A stretch of 64,000 nucleotides of DNA from Streptomyces subrutilus (GCF_008704535.1 NZ_CP023701.1:3908501-3972500); one strand, 5' to 3'. Counted from the first letter of the stretch, positions 52,709-62,079 are shown. The notes: generated by a model not told the origin, from the sequence alone. Made by a program: numbers and translations.

Positions 52709-54760
52709 TCAGCCGATCTTCACGGTCTTCTGGACGGTCGTCTGGTCGATGTCGGAGGAGCGGACGGTGACGTCGATGCGCCATTCGCCCGACAGGGGCA
52801 GCTGCACCCCGGACGCCGTCCAGTGTCCGGGAGTGGCCCGGTCGGGAAGGACGGGCAGGGGGCCGACGTCCTTGGCCGGAAGAGTGAAGGACACCTTGAT
52901 CTCCGGCAGGTCGAAGGGCTGGCCGTCGGGGGTGTCGGCCCAGAGGTGCAGGGTGTTGGCGCCGACCCGGCCCGGATCGAGTTCCAGGCGGACGGTTCCC
53001 TTGCCGTTCGCACCACCGGTGTCGAACGGCAGGCTGACCTTGACGGCGCGGTCGGGAACGGCGGTGGAGACCCCACCGCGGCCCGTCTCCTGCTCCGCCG
53101 CACGACCCGGTTCCGTGCTGGTCAACACGGTGGTGACGGCGAGCAGGACCACGGCGACACCCGCCTCGGCGAGCACGGAGCGGCGCAGGCCGGCCCGGCC
53201 GGGGTCGGCGTCACGGACCTGCTTCTCCCGGGCGTTCTCACGGGCGGCGAGCTGCCGGGCGAGTTGCGCGGCCCGCTTCGGGTCGGCCGCTCCGCCGGAG
53301 CCGGCCGGGGCGGCGCCGCTCGTGGTTTCACGTGAAACACCGCCCCCCGTTCCACGTGAAACACCGGCCTTGGTTTCACGTGAAACACCGCGCTTCGGGG
53401 GCGGGGTCGGGGCTGCGGCCGTGGCCGGGCTCGCCGTCGCCGTTGCCTTCGCCGGCTCGCGTACGGGTTCCGCGGGCTCCTCGGCGAGCCGGGCGGTCCA
53501 CCTGCGGGACAGGTAGGCGATGGCGACGAGGACGGCGACGAGGCCGACCTTGAGCAGCAGCAGCCGGCCGTAGTCGGTGCCGGTGAGGGCGGACCAGCTG
53601 CCGAGCTGGCGCCAGGACTGGTAGACGCCGGTGACCGCCAGCACCACCACGCTCGTGAACGCCACCTTCGAGAACCGCCGCACGGCGTCGCGTTCGATCC
53701 CGGGCACCTTGTACAGGGCCACGAGCAGCGCGGCCAGACCGCCCAGCCAGGTGGCGACCGCCATCAGGTGGAGGATGTCGGCGGGCATGGCGATGACGGG
53801 CTGGATGCCGGTGGACGCGTGCTCGGACAGCGCCCAGGTCGCGGCGATGCCGCCCGAGACCACGGCGCCGCCGATGGCCAGGCCGAAGGTGAGGTCGCTG
53901 GTGTCCTCGGCCTCTTCGGCGGTGCCGGAGCCCTGCTGGCGCCGGGCGTAGACCCCGAAGAGCACGGCGATGAACAGGGCCGCGGCGCCCAGCAGGAGGA
54001 GCCGGGAGATGAGCGAGGCGCCGGTCTTGGTCTCCAGCACGTCCCTCAGCCCGCCCAGGTCGAACGCGTCGGCGAACTTCCCGGAGCCGGTGTAGGGGGT
54101 ACGGAGCACCAGCATCGCGAGCGTGGCCGCCGTCAGCGTGACCCAGGCCCGCACCACGAGCTTCTGGAGGGGGCGCTCGCCGGCGCCGCGGCGCCAGCAG
54201 AGCAGGATGAAGGCGGCGCCGCCGACGAGGACGGTGAAGCCCGCGTAGGCGACGTAGCGGGCGATCCCGTACGCGATGCCGACGGGACCGCCGCCCGCCC
54301 CGGCGGCGGGAAGGGCGACGCTGGTGGCCGAGGGCGCGCCGACGGAGAAGGTGAAGGCGCCGGCGATGGGGTGGCTGTCGGCCGAGACGGCCTGCCAGGC
54401 GACGGTGTAGGTGCCGTTGGGAAGGCCGGAGTGCAGAGCGGTGCCGTAGCGGATGGTGTTCCCGCTGCACATGTCGCGCAGTTCTCCGGTGTCCACGCGC
54501 CTGCCCTGGGGGTCGAGGACGCGGATGGAGTCGTCGCCCATGGCGACCTGCTCCGAGAAGGAGAGCGAGACCTGGGCGGGCGCCGTGGCGACCACCGCCC
54601 CGTCCTTGGGGTCGCTCGCGGTGAGTGCGGCGTGTGCCGAAGCCGGGGAGGCCGCGGTGAACAGGGTTGCCAGCAGGGCTGCGAGGACCAGCGCGAGCCG
54701 CGGCAGGAAGGCCGGGGCAGGGGCGCGGACCGCGGAATGGGCGGGGGCGGTGGCCGTCAT
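52709..54760 (-). CDS. Fused CopC-CopD copper protein; contains three parS sites
   Basis: 683 aa. Signal peptide (VLAALLATLFTAASPASA) then CopC domain starting AHAALTASDPKDGA (N-terminal His as copper ligand), then CopD with about eight helices (residues 160-440), then a cytoplasmic linker and a C-terminal beta domain ending SGEWRIDVTVRSSD. The linker reads GVSRETKAGVSRGTGG then GVSRETTSG, the translation of three parS copies in the same frame. Helps take copper into or across the membrane. Likely cotranscribed with ycnI, sco and PCuAC-like genes. Confidence 0.9.
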   Translation of the reverse strand: MTATAPAHSAVRAPAPAFLPRLALVLAALLATLFTAASPASAHAALTASDPKDGAVVATAPAQVSLSFSEQVAMGDDSIRVLDPQGRRVDTGELRDMCSGNTIRYGTALHSGLPNGTYTVAWQAVSADSHPIAGAFTFSVGAPSATSVALPAAGAGGGPVGIAYGIARYVAYAGFTVLVGGAAFILLCWRRGAGERPLQKLVVRAWVTLTAATLAMLVLRTPYTGSGKFADAFDLGGLRDVLETKTGASLISRLLLLGAAALFIAVLFGVYARRQQGSGTAEEAEDTSDLTFGLAIGGAVVSGGIAATWALSEHASTGIQPVIAMPADILHLMAVATWLGGLAALLVALYKVPGIERDAVRRFSKVAFTSVVVLAVTGVYQSWRQLGSWSALTGTDYGRLLLLKVGLVAVLVAIAYLSRRWTARLAEEPAEPVREPAKATATASPATAAAPTPPPKRGVSRETKAGVSRGTGGGVSRETTSGAAPAGSGGAADPKRAAQLARQLAARENAREKQVRDADPGRAGLRRSVLAEAGVAVVLLAVTTVLTSTEPGRAAEQETGRGGVSTAVPDRAVKVSLPFDTGGANGKGTVRLELDPGRVGANTLHLWADTPDGQPFDLPEIKVSFTLPAKDVGPLPVLPDRATPGHWTASGVQLPLSGEWRIDVTVRSSDIDQTTVQKTVKIG
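53325..53386. promoter_or_regulatory. parS: parS cluster 6: three ParB sites inside a coding region
   Basis: GTTTCACGTGAAAC at 53325-53338 and 53373-53386 (perfect) and GTTCCACGTGAAAC at 53349-53362 (one mismatch). Start-to-start spacing is exactly 24 bp, eight codons, so each is read as VSRET or VSRGT. Confidence 0.95.
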
Positions 54761-54782
54761 GGCGTGTCGATTCCTCGGTCCG

Positions 54783-55265
54783 TCAGTGGGCGTTGGAGTT
54801 CTGCGCGGTGTACGTCCGTTCCTTCACGTCGAGCTCGACCTTGACGGGGTCGGCCTTCTCGAAGTGCAGCTCGACGGTGACCTTCTCGCCGACCTTCGGA
54901 GTGCTCTTGAGCCCCATGAACATGACGTGGTTGCCGCCGCGCTCCAGGTTGAGCTCCCCGTTGGCCGGCACGTCCATCGACGGGACCTGCTTCATCTTCT
55001 GGTCCTTGGTCTCGTGGATCTGCAGATCGTCCGAGAGCGGGGAGGTGATGCCGGTGAGCTTGTCGGCGGTCTTGGAGCCGTTCTTGATGACCATGAAAGC
55101 GCCGGCCATCTTGTCGTTGACGGGCTCGGGCATGAAGCCCCCGCTGACCGTCATCGCGGGCTTGTCCCCGTCCGCCCCGCCGTCGTCGGAGGAGCAGCCG
55201 GATATGGCGAGCGCTGCCGTCAGGGAGAGGGCGGCGGCGAGGGCTCGGGTGGTGCGGGTGTTCAC
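54783..55265 (-). CDS. PCuAC-family periplasmic copper chaperone lipoprotein (ECuC-like)
   Basis: 160 aa. Lipoprotein signal with lipobox LAISGC, then a PCuAC domain. Copper motif: IHETKDQKMKQVPSM followed by GGNHVMFMGL, i.e. the H-x-M ligands of the Met/His site. Passes Cu(I) to Sco and cuproenzymes. GTG start overlaps the sco stop (GTGA). Confidence 0.92.
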   Translation of the reverse strand: MNTRTTRALAAALSLTAALAISGCSSDDGGADGDKPAMTVSGGFMPEPVNDKMAGAFMVIKNGSKTADKLTGITSPLSDDLQIHETKDQKMKQVPSMDVPANGELNLERGGNHVMFMGLKSTPKVGEKVTVELHFEKADPVKVELDVKERTYTAQNSNAH

Positions 55266-55915
55266 GGGTTCTCTCCCTTGACGATCTTCGGCAGGTCCTT
55301 GGTGTAGTCCTCGACTGTCGTGCCCTCGCCGTAGAGGACGTAGCCCTCGTCGGTCTTGGGCGAGAACGCGATGACCTGGGCGCCGTGCATGGAGACGACG
55401 CTGCCGTCGGCCTCCTTCTTGGCTGCCTCGATACCGATGCCGAGCGCGCGCGCGGCGGCCTGGATGGTGGTGAAGTCCCCGGTCAGCCCCGTGAAGGCCG
55501 GGTCCTGGGATCTCAGCCACGAGCCGAGGGATTCGGGAGTGTCCCTTTCGGGGTCGGTGGTCACGAAGACGACCTGGAGGTTGTCCTGGTCGGCCTTGGG
55601 GAGGGCCTTCTTGGCGACGGCGATGTTGCTCATCGTCAGCGGGCAGACGTCCGGGCAGTTGGTGTAGCCGAAGTAGATGAGCGTCGGCTTGCCCTTGGTC
55701 TGCTCGCGCAGGTTCCACGGCTTGCCCGTGGTGTCGGTGAGGACGAGCTCCGGCTTGGTGAAGGGCCGGTCCAGGAGGGTCGCGGCCTTCCCGGTGCTCT
55801 GCCCGCCGGCGATCTGGGTGACCGAACCGGACGGGGCGGGCTCGCCGCCGCAGGCGGTGAGGGTGAGGGCGGCCACCGCTGCGAGAGCGGCGGCCGTCAC
55901 ACGTGTGGTGCGCAT
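55262..55915 (-). CDS. sco: Sco/SenC family copper chaperone lipoprotein
   Basis: 217 aa. Lipobox LTLTACGG, then thioredoxin fold with YTNCPDVCPLTMSN (CxxxC copper motif), VTTDPERDTPE and the distal His in VSMHGAQVIAFS. Delivers copper for assembly of cytochrome oxidase CuA or GlxA-like oxidases. Coupled to the PCuAC-like gene. Confidence 0.95.
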   Translation of the reverse strand: MRTTRVTAAALAAVAALTLTACGGEPAPSGSVTQIAGGQSTGKAATLLDRPFTKPELVLTDTTGKPWNLREQTKGKPTLIYFGYTNCPDVCPLTMSNIAVAKKALPKADQDNLQVVFVTTDPERDTPESLGSWLRSQDPAFTGLTGDFTTIQAAARALGIGIEAAKKEADGSVVSMHGAQVIAFSPKTDEGYVLYGEGTTVEDYTKDLPKIVKGENP

Positions 55916-55989
55916 GAGGAGATGTCCCTGGGATCGGGGATTGTCGAGTGGGTACGGAAACGGCGGGACCCGCGTGAGGATGCGGCGGG

Positions 55990-56712
55990 TCAGGCGGAGC
56001 GGCGGCGCGCGGCGACGCCGAAGGCGACCCCGCCCAGGCCGATGACGATGCCCGCGATGCCGAGGGCGCGCGCGGTGGTGTCGGAGCCGTGGTCGGAGGC
56101 GGCCTCGTCGTGACCGCCCTTCGCCTCGCCGCCGTTCTTCGCCGGGTCGGCCGACGCGTCACCGGCGTCGTGGTGGTCGGCGCCCGTGGCGGCGGTCAGC
56201 TTCAGGACGGGCGCCGGGTTCTGCGGCTCGGCCGCGCCTTCCTTGGTCTCCTCGATCCACCGGACGACCTCGCCGTTGTCGTAGGTCTGGATCGCCTTGA
56301 GGACCATCTGGTCGGCGTCCTCGGGGAGCTTGCCGACGGACAGCGGGAACTGCTGGAACTTGCCCGACTCGATCTTGCCGCCGGACCAGGTGACCTTGGT
56401 GACGGCCTTGGTGATCTGCTTGCCGTGCACGGTGAGCGGCTTGGCGAGGTCGCTCGTCTCGACCTTCACGGTCCAGCCGGGAACGTCCTGCGGCATGACG
56501 GACGTCAGCGGCTGGTCGGCCGGGAAGTTGACCTCCAGCTGGGTCGTCGAGGCGTCGTCGCGCTCGTTGGGCACCTTGAGGCTGATCGTCGCGTACCCGC
56601 CCTTGGTGGCCTCGCCGGGCTGCACGCTGACGTGCGCGAAGGCGGTGCCGGACAGGACGAGGACGCTGCCGGCGGCGAGGGCGGCGGCGAAGGAGAGACG
56701 AGAGGTCTTCAT
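55990..56712 (-). CDS. YcnI-family (DUF1775) copper-associated membrane-anchored protein
   Basis: 240 aa. Signal peptide ending GTAFA, mature N-terminus HVSVQPGEATKGGYATISLKVPNE with the copper-binding His1, conserved W (QDVPGW). A C-terminal helix (ALGIAGIVIGLGGVAFGVAA) anchors it outside the membrane. The family binds Cu(II) and passes it to PCuAC-type partners. First gene of the copper operon. Confidence 0.92.
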   Translation of the reverse strand: MKTSRLSFAAALAAGSVLVLSGTAFAHVSVQPGEATKGGYATISLKVPNERDDASTTQLEVNFPADQPLTSVMPQDVPGWTVKVETSDLAKPLTVHGKQITKAVTKVTWSGGKIESGKFQQFPLSVGKLPEDADQMVLKAIQTYDNGEVVRWIEETKEGAAEPQNPAPVLKLTAATGADHHDAGDASADPAKNGGEAKGGHDEAASDHGSDTTARALGIAGIVIGLGGVAFGVAARRRSA

Positions 56713-56822
56713 GACGGGAACACTCCACGGAGGCAGGGGTGACGGTGGCTCCGCGCACGGACGCGCGCGGAGTTCGCGGCACGGGTGCTCCCGCCGGGTG
56801 TCCGGGGAACGAAGGTGCCGCG

Positions 56823-57638
56823 TCAGGCTGCGAGGACGAGCGCCACGGGCGGCCCGCGCCTGATCACGGTGTGCTGGAGTGCTTCGCGGCCGGTGGCCGC
56901 GGCCGGCGCGTCACCGGTGCGCGGCGCCCGCGGAGCGGGCCGGGCGCCGGAGGGGAGCCCGGCCTGGAGGGCCCGTACGAAGGCCAGCGCGACGCGCAGC
57001 GGCTGCAGCGGGGCGGCGTCGGCGGAGAGCCGGGACAGTTCGACGAGCCGGAACAGCGCCGCGTCGCCGCGGCCGAGCAGCAGGCCGGCGCCGAGCGCGG
57101 CCAGCAGGTGCCCGGCCAGCATGGCCGGGCTGAACAGGCCGGGGTCGGGCGCGGCGGTGGCGGCCTGGCCGAGGTGGGCGTGCGCGCTGTGGGCGTGGGC
57201 CGCGGCCTGACCGGCCAGGGCGGCCGGGTCCAGCCCGGCGGTCTCCAGGATCTGCCGGGCGTCCGCGGGGCTGAGCGGTACGGAGTTGCCCCCGCACACC
57301 AGCCGTGCGGCGAGCGCGGCGAGCGAGCCGTCGGCGGAGCCGGCGGGTGCCTGCGCGGCCGCGCTGCCGTGCTGGCCGAGGCCGAAGAGCGCGTGCAGTG
57401 CGAGCTGTCCCGCGGTGAGCGCGGTGGCCAGGCCGGGCAGGGTGCGGCGGCGTCCCGCGAGCGGGGCGGCGATCGAGAACACCCCGAGGAAGCCGATGCA
57501 GAGCGCCCACCACGGCACGGTCGCGCAGGACGCCAGGGCGTGCCCGGTCGCGGACAGCACGACACAGACCGCGGTGAACACCGCGGCCCGGATCAGCCGG
57601 AGGCCCGCTCCGGCCTGCGTCACGTGGGGGGCAGTCAT
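56823..57638 (-). CDS. Hypothetical membrane protein, His-rich loop
   Basis: 271 aa. Four or five hydrophobic helices (e.g. AVFTAVCVVLSATGHALASC, WWALCIGFLGVFSIAAPLAG, AMLAGHLLAALGAGLLLG). The loop AAAHAHSAHAHLGQ is rich in histidine, suggesting metal binding. It lies immediately upstream of the copper genes on the same strand, so a metal-related role is possible; family not recognised. Confidence 0.75.
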   Translation of the reverse strand: MTAPHVTQAGAGLRLIRAAVFTAVCVVLSATGHALASCATVPWWALCIGFLGVFSIAAPLAGRRRTLPGLATALTAGQLALHALFGLGQHGSAAAQAPAGSADGSLAALAARLVCGGNSVPLSPADARQILETAGLDPAALAGQAAAHAHSAHAHLGQAATAAPDPGLFSPAMLAGHLLAALGAGLLLGRGDAALFRLVELSRLSADAAPLQPLRVALAFVRALQAGLPSGARPAPRAPRTGDAPAAATGREALQHTVIRRGPPVALVLAA

Positions 57639-57953
57639 GGCCGGGACATCATCGCACTGCGCTTAGCCCCTCCATACGGCAGGTCCGGAAGGTCCCTTGA
57701 GTCCCCTTGGACGGACGCCACAGGTACGGGACAAGCAGGACGAACGGACCGCTCACGCCGTCCGGATCGGCGTCCGGATCGAGGCCCGGATCGGGGTCGA
57801 CACGGGTCTCGGCCGCGGCCGACGACCGGTGTACGGGGACGCCGTCCGCTTACACCGCGGCCCCGGAGCGCCACATCGACCGAACGAGGTCAATGTGCGC
57901 ACCAACGGCCGTACGGCGCTTACCACCCCCCGCGGGCGGCAATACGTAACCGT
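57639..57953. other. 315 bp intergenic region with GTCCGGATC-type repeats
   Basis: Divergent promoter region. It contains three imperfect repeats of GTCCGGATCGG near 57757-57794. No gene with good coding character is visible. The HATPase start follows AATACGTAACCGT. Confidence 0.5.
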
Positions 57954-58400
57954 ATGAGCATCTGGTGGTCTGTCCACTTGAGGCGCGAAGCCGCGAGCGT
58001 GCCGCTCGCCAGGCGGCTGCTGCTGGGGACGATGGAGACCGCGGGGGTGGACCCGGACATCTCCTTCGACCTCTCGGTGGCGCTGACCGAGGCCTGTGCG
58101 AACGCGGTGGAGCACGGCGGAGGCGCCGGCGACCTCCCGGACGGTGCCGAGGCGTACCACGTCACGGCCTATCTGGACGGGGACCGCTGCCGCATCGAGG
58201 TGGCGGACTCGGGCCCGGGATTCCCCGCCGCGACGGTGGCCCGCCGCAGACCCGCCCTGGCCGAGCACGGCCGGGGGCTGCACCTGATCGCCGAACTCGC
58301 CGACCACGTCCGCTTCCGCAACCGCCCCGGCCGGGGCGCCGTGGTGAGCTTCGACAAGATGCTGAAGTGGCGCGACGACTCCCTCCTCGGGGCGGTCTAG
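57954..58400 (+). CDS. HATPase-domain protein (anti-sigma/serine kinase type)
   Basis: 148 aa. A single GHKL domain: N box SVALTEACANAVEHGG, G1 EVADSGPGFPA, G2 HGRGLHLIAELAD. This is the form of the abundant Streptomyces RsbW/SpoIIAB-like regulatory kinases. Its partner could be any sigma or anti-sigma antagonist; a SpoIIE-type phosphatase is encoded 1.7 kb further on. ATG chosen by the conserved start; longer readings have no coding signal. Confidence 0.88.
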   Translation: MSIWWSVHLRREAASVPLARRLLLGTMETAGVDPDISFDLSVALTEACANAVEHGGGAGDLPDGAEAYHVTAYLDGDRCRIEVADSGPGFPAATVARRRPALAEHGRGLHLIAELADHVRFRNRPGRGAVVSFDKMLKWRDDSLLGAV

Positions 58401-58473
58401 GTATTGATCATGAGCGTTGTTAACAGGGCCGCCCCCAGGCCGCCCGCCCATCGGCGCACACGCACCCCGGGTA

Positions 58474-58515
58474 CGCCGATGGGCGGGACCCCGGCCGGGG
58501 TCCCGCCCATCGGCG
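58474..58515. terminator. 42 bp perfect palindrome, bidirectional terminator
   Basis: Arms of 21 bases (58474-58494 and 58495-58515) meet without a loop; the outer parts are CGCCGATGGGCGGG and its complement. A further copy of GCCCGCCCATCGGCG-like sequence is at 58443-58456. It lies between the convergent HATPase and aminopeptidase P genes. Confidence 0.85.
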
Positions 58516-58530
58516 GTGGTGCGGGGCGGG

Positions 58531-59997
58531 TCAGCCCTTCAGGCGCGCCATCCAGGCCTCGACCTCGACCGAGGCGCGGGGCAGCCCGGCCGACAGGTTC
58601 CGGTTGCCGTCCTCGGTGACGAGGATGTCGTCCTCGATCCGGACGCCGATGCCGCGGTACTCCTCGGGCACGGTCAGGTCGTCGGCCTGGAAGTACAGGC
58701 CGGGCTCCACCGTCAGGCACACGCCGGGCTCCAGCGTCCCGTCCACGTACGCCTCGGTGCGCGCGGCGGCGCAGTCGTGGACGTCCATGCCGAGCATGTG
58801 GCCGGTGCCGTGCAGGGTCCAGCGGCGCTGCAGGCCGAGCTCCAGGACGCGCTCGACCGGGCCCTCCAGCAGGCCCCACTCGACGAGCTTCTCCGCCAGC
58901 ACGTGCTGCGAGGCGTCGTGGAAGTCACGGAACTTCGCGCCCGGCTTGACGGCGGCGATGCCCGCCTCCTGGGACTCGTACACGGCGTCGTAGATCTTGC
59001 GCTGGATGTCGGTGTACGTGCCGTTCACCGGCAGCGTGCGGGTGACGTCGGCGGTGTAGAGGCTGTGGGTCTCCACGCCGGCGTCGAGCAGCAGCAGGTC
59101 CCCGGAGCGGACGTCGCCGTCGTTGCGGACCCAGTGCAGGGTGCAGGCGTGCGGGCCGGCGGCGCAGATCGAGCCGTAGCCGACGTCGTTGCCCTCGACC
59201 CGGGCGCGCAGGAAGAAGGTGCCCTCGATGTAGCGCTCGGACGTGGCCTCGGCCTTGTCGAGCACCTTCACGACGTCCTCGAAACCGCGGACGGTGGAGT
59301 CGACGGCCTTCTGCATCTCGCCGATCTCGAAGTCGTCCTTCACCGCGCGGGCCTCGGAGAGGTAGACGCGCAGCTCCTCGTCCCGCTCCTTGGTGACCTT
59401 GTCGGTCAGGGCGGCCTCGATCAGGGCGTCGTGGCCGCGGACGGTGCGCACCGGGCCCTCGGCCTCGGCGAGGGCCTCGGCGAGCTCGCGGACGTCCTTC
59501 GCGGGAACGCCCAGCAGCTGCTCGGCCTCGGTGAGGGAGTGGCGGCGGCCGACCCACAGCTCGCCCTGGCCGGACAGCCAGAACTCGCCGTTCTCACGGT
59601 CGGAGCGGGGCAGCAGGTAGACGGTGGCCGTGTGGCCGCTCTTCCCGGCGGGCTCCAGGACCAGGACGCCGTTCTCGGTCTGGTCGCCGGTGAGGTACGC
59701 GTACTCGGTCGAGGCGCGGAAGGGGTACTCGGTGTCGTTCGAGCGGGTCTTCAGCCGTCCCGCGGCGATGACGAGGCGGTCGCCGGGGAAGCGGGCGGAC
59801 AGCGCGGCGCGGCGGGCGGCGGTGTGCGCGGCCTGGGGGATCGGCTCCAGTCCGCGCAGTTCGGTGTCGGCCCAGCCGGTGCGCATGCTCGCCGCGAGTT
59901 CGTCGCTGACGCCCGGGTACAGACCGTTCTTGCGCTGCTTGTGCGTCTTCTTGGGCTGCTCTTCTTCCGGGGTCTCCGGGGTGAGCTCGTCAGCCAC
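58531..59997 (-). CDS. Xaa-Pro aminopeptidase P family protein
   Basis: 488 aa. The C-terminal pita-bread domain has LLLDAGVETHSLYTADVTRTLPVNG (metal Asp residues), LHGTGHMLGMDVHD (metal His), and LTVEPGLYFQ and EDDILVTEDG (metal Glu residues). The N-terminal creatinase-like domain (about 50-210) includes TEYAYLTGDQ. Removes N-terminal residues before proline. The first residues are acidic (MADELTPETPEEEQ). Confidence 0.95.
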   Translation of the reverse strand: MADELTPETPEEEQPKKTHKQRKNGLYPGVSDELAASMRTGWADTELRGLEPIPQAAHTAARRAALSARFPGDRLVIAAGRLKTRSNDTEYPFRASTEYAYLTGDQTENGVLVLEPAGKSGHTATVYLLPRSDRENGEFWLSGQGELWVGRRHSLTEAEQLLGVPAKDVRELAEALAEAEGPVRTVRGHDALIEAALTDKVTKERDEELRVYLSEARAVKDDFEIGEMQKAVDSTVRGFEDVVKVLDKAEATSERYIEGTFFLRARVEGNDVGYGSICAAGPHACTLHWVRNDGDVRSGDLLLLDAGVETHSLYTADVTRTLPVNGTYTDIQRKIYDAVYESQEAGIAAVKPGAKFRDFHDASQHVLAEKLVEWGLLEGPVERVLELGLQRRWTLHGTGHMLGMDVHDCAAARTEAYVDGTLEPGVCLTVEPGLYFQADDLTVPEEYRGIGVRIEDDILVTEDGNRNLSAGLPRASVEVEAWMARLKG

Positions 59998-60090
59998 GTC
60001 TTCTCCTCAGCTACGACAGGCACGGACCTGGGTGTGGACCCCGTCCATCGTATGGGTGAGCGGACGGCGCACAGGAGGGGGTGTGCCATA

Positions 60091-61503
60091 TCACTCAAAT
60101 CGGGCGGCCAGCAGGACGACGTCCTCGGCGACGTCGGCGGCTTCCCCTTCGGGCAGCACGGTCCGCAGGATGTGGTCGCAGAGCGCCGCCGGATCGTCCC
60201 GGGCCGCCCGCGGCACTCCGGACGCGGCCGCGTGCAGCCGGGCGTAGGCCCGGTCCATCGCGTCGCCGGTACGGCGCAGCAGCCCGTCCGTGTAGAGCAG
60301 CACCGTTTCTCCGGCAGCGGGCTCGATCTCCACGCTCGGCGCCTCCCAGCAGGACAGCATCCCGAGCGGTGCGGAGAGCGAGGTCTCCAGGTACTCGGTG
60401 CGCCGCTCCCCGATCAGCAGCGGCGGGGCGTGTCCGGCCCCGGCAAGGACGATCTTGCGCTGGGCGGGCTCGCAGTAGGCGAAGAGGGCGGTGGCCGAGC
60501 GCGCGGGTTCGGTGAGGCGCAGCAGCAGCTCCAGGTCGGACAGGACCGCGACGGGGTCCTCGCCCTCCATGACCGCGTACGCGCGCAGGGAGGCGCGCAG
60601 CCGGCCCATCGCGGCGACCGCGCTCGGCCCCGAGCCGGTGACCGACCCGACGGCCAGCCCCAGCGCGCCCTCGGGCAGGGGGAGCGCGTCGTACCAGTCG
60701 CCGCCGCCGCGCGGGCCGGTCCGGTGGCGGGCGGCCAACTGGACGCCGGGGATCCGCGGGAGCCGGCTGGGCAGCAGCTCCTCGGCGACGGTGGCCAGGC
60801 GGGCGCGGGAACGCTCGACCTCCAGCATGCGGGCGATGTGCTCGGCGGCGTACCGGACGTAGAGCCCGACGAGGTCGCGCTGGCGGTCGTCCGGCTCGGC
60901 CTGCTCGTCGTACAGCCAGACCGCGGCTCCGAGCCGGCCGGTGGCCTCGGCGGTCAGCGGCAGGGCGTAGCTGGCGGCGTAGCCGAGGCGGGCGGCGACC
61001 TCGCGGTGGCGGGGGTCGGCGGGGGAGCCGAGACCTCCGGCGCCTGCCGGGGCGCCCGGCTCGGGGAGCACCTCGGAGCCGCCCTGGGCGTCGGGGAGCC
61101 CGTCGAGGATGCGGCCGTAGGAGGTCGCGCTGCGCGGCACGGTCTCGATGTGCCCGAGGTCCGCGTGGCCGAGGCCGAGGCCGATCGTGGAGCGGGGGCC
61201 GAGGCCGTCGGAGGGTTCCAGGACGATCAGTGCCCGTCGCGCGCCGACCAGGGTGGCGCCGGCGCGCAGGAACTCGCGGAGGGAGGAGTCGAGGTCACCG
61301 GCGCGGGCCAGCCGCTCGGTGAGCTCGTGGAGGGTGGTGAGGTCGGAGACCATGCCCGCGAGGCGGTCCTGGATGATGCTGCCGGCGAGCGGCGGCGGGA
61401 CCGCCTCGGGAGCAGTCCGGGGCGCCGCGGGTGCCGCAGTGTGCGGTGACGCGGTAACTGCTGGATCGATTCCAGCCACTTTCGGCAGATGCGGGGCGCT
61501 CAT
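60091..61503 (-). CDS. GAF - PP2C/SpoIIE-type protein phosphatase
   Basis: 470 aa. GAF domain about 65-230 (SLREFLRAGATLVGARRALIVLE). PP2C-SIG domain about 250-470 with GGGDWYDALPL, VLAGAGHAPPLL, VLLYTDGLLRRTGDAMD and DDVVLLAARFE. These enzymes dephosphorylate anti-anti-sigma factors and activate general-stress sigma factors. ATG 61503 has AAAGGCGG 8-9 nt upstream. It could counteract the HATPase protein encoded at 57954-58400. Confidence 0.9.
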   Translation of the reverse strand: MSAPHLPKVAGIDPAVTASPHTAAPAAPRTAPEAVPPPLAGSIIQDRLAGMVSDLTTLHELTERLARAGDLDSSLREFLRAGATLVGARRALIVLEPSDGLGPRSTIGLGLGHADLGHIETVPRSATSYGRILDGLPDAQGGSEVLPEPGAPAGAGGLGSPADPRHREVAARLGYAASYALPLTAEATGRLGAAVWLYDEQAEPDDRQRDLVGLYVRYAAEHIARMLEVERSRARLATVAEELLPSRLPRIPGVQLAARHRTGPRGGGDWYDALPLPEGALGLAVGSVTGSGPSAVAAMGRLRASLRAYAVMEGEDPVAVLSDLELLLRLTEPARSATALFAYCEPAQRKIVLAGAGHAPPLLIGERRTEYLETSLSAPLGMLSCWEAPSVEIEPAAGETVLLYTDGLLRRTGDAMDRAYARLHAAASGVPRAARDDPAALCDHILRTVLPEGEAADVAEDVVLLAARFE

Positions 61504-62079
61504 GGCGTCCGCCTTTCCACCTGGTGCGATTCGCCAAATAGCATCGCAAACCCCCAGATCGTGCTGCGCGCCATCAAGGAATCCACATCTACACGCACAT
61601 GAGGACGCATGTCCAGCATCGCCCAGGTCCCAATTCTGGTGTTCGGTGGACGGCAACTCACGGTCGAGCCAAGGCTAGAACTTGGCCGGAAAAAGCTGGA
61701 TCCCGACGGTTTTTGCGGTCGACTGGGCGGGCTGGCAGGACGCAGGGATGCAGCGGGGTACGTAAACGGCAGTATCCAGGGGCAGTTGGCCCCTGCCGGC
61801 ACGTGCGGGGAAGCTGCGGAGCAGCTGCGCGGAACCACCCGGCGCGGGGCCGTCGTCCTTAGCGGCGGCAGCAGGTCCCGGTGCCGATGCGGGTTCCGGT
61901 GCGGTCGCGTTCCGCCCCGGCCGGACGTTTGATGGAGCCGTAGGAAAACGGTACGAACCGGTACGAACCGTGTGAACCTGCTTCTGGCGGACAGTGACGC
62001 GAAACGTGTACGTGCGGTGAGATGCCCCGTACATGGTGTGATGTGGCCCTCGACGTTCAACGGAAAGGAACGAGCGCTC
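61504..62079. other. 576 bp region without a clear gene; tandem 10-mer
   Basis: Divergent promoter region between the phosphatase and the primase-polymerase-like gene. Readings of about 100 codons exist on both strands but lack GC3 bias and family resemblance. A tandem 10 bp repeat GTACGAACCG GTACGAACCG sits at 61951-61970, about 110 bp before the next start codon, and may be a regulator site. Confidence 0.5.

Noticed and set aside
50361..53516. 1051-codon plus-strand frame over pheA and dtpA
   Set aside because: Pure shadow; both genes on the minus strand have clear motifs.
61609..61932. Possible 107-residue ORF in the gap before the prim-pol-like gene
   Set aside because: No ribosome-binding site, weak GC3 bias and no recognisable family.
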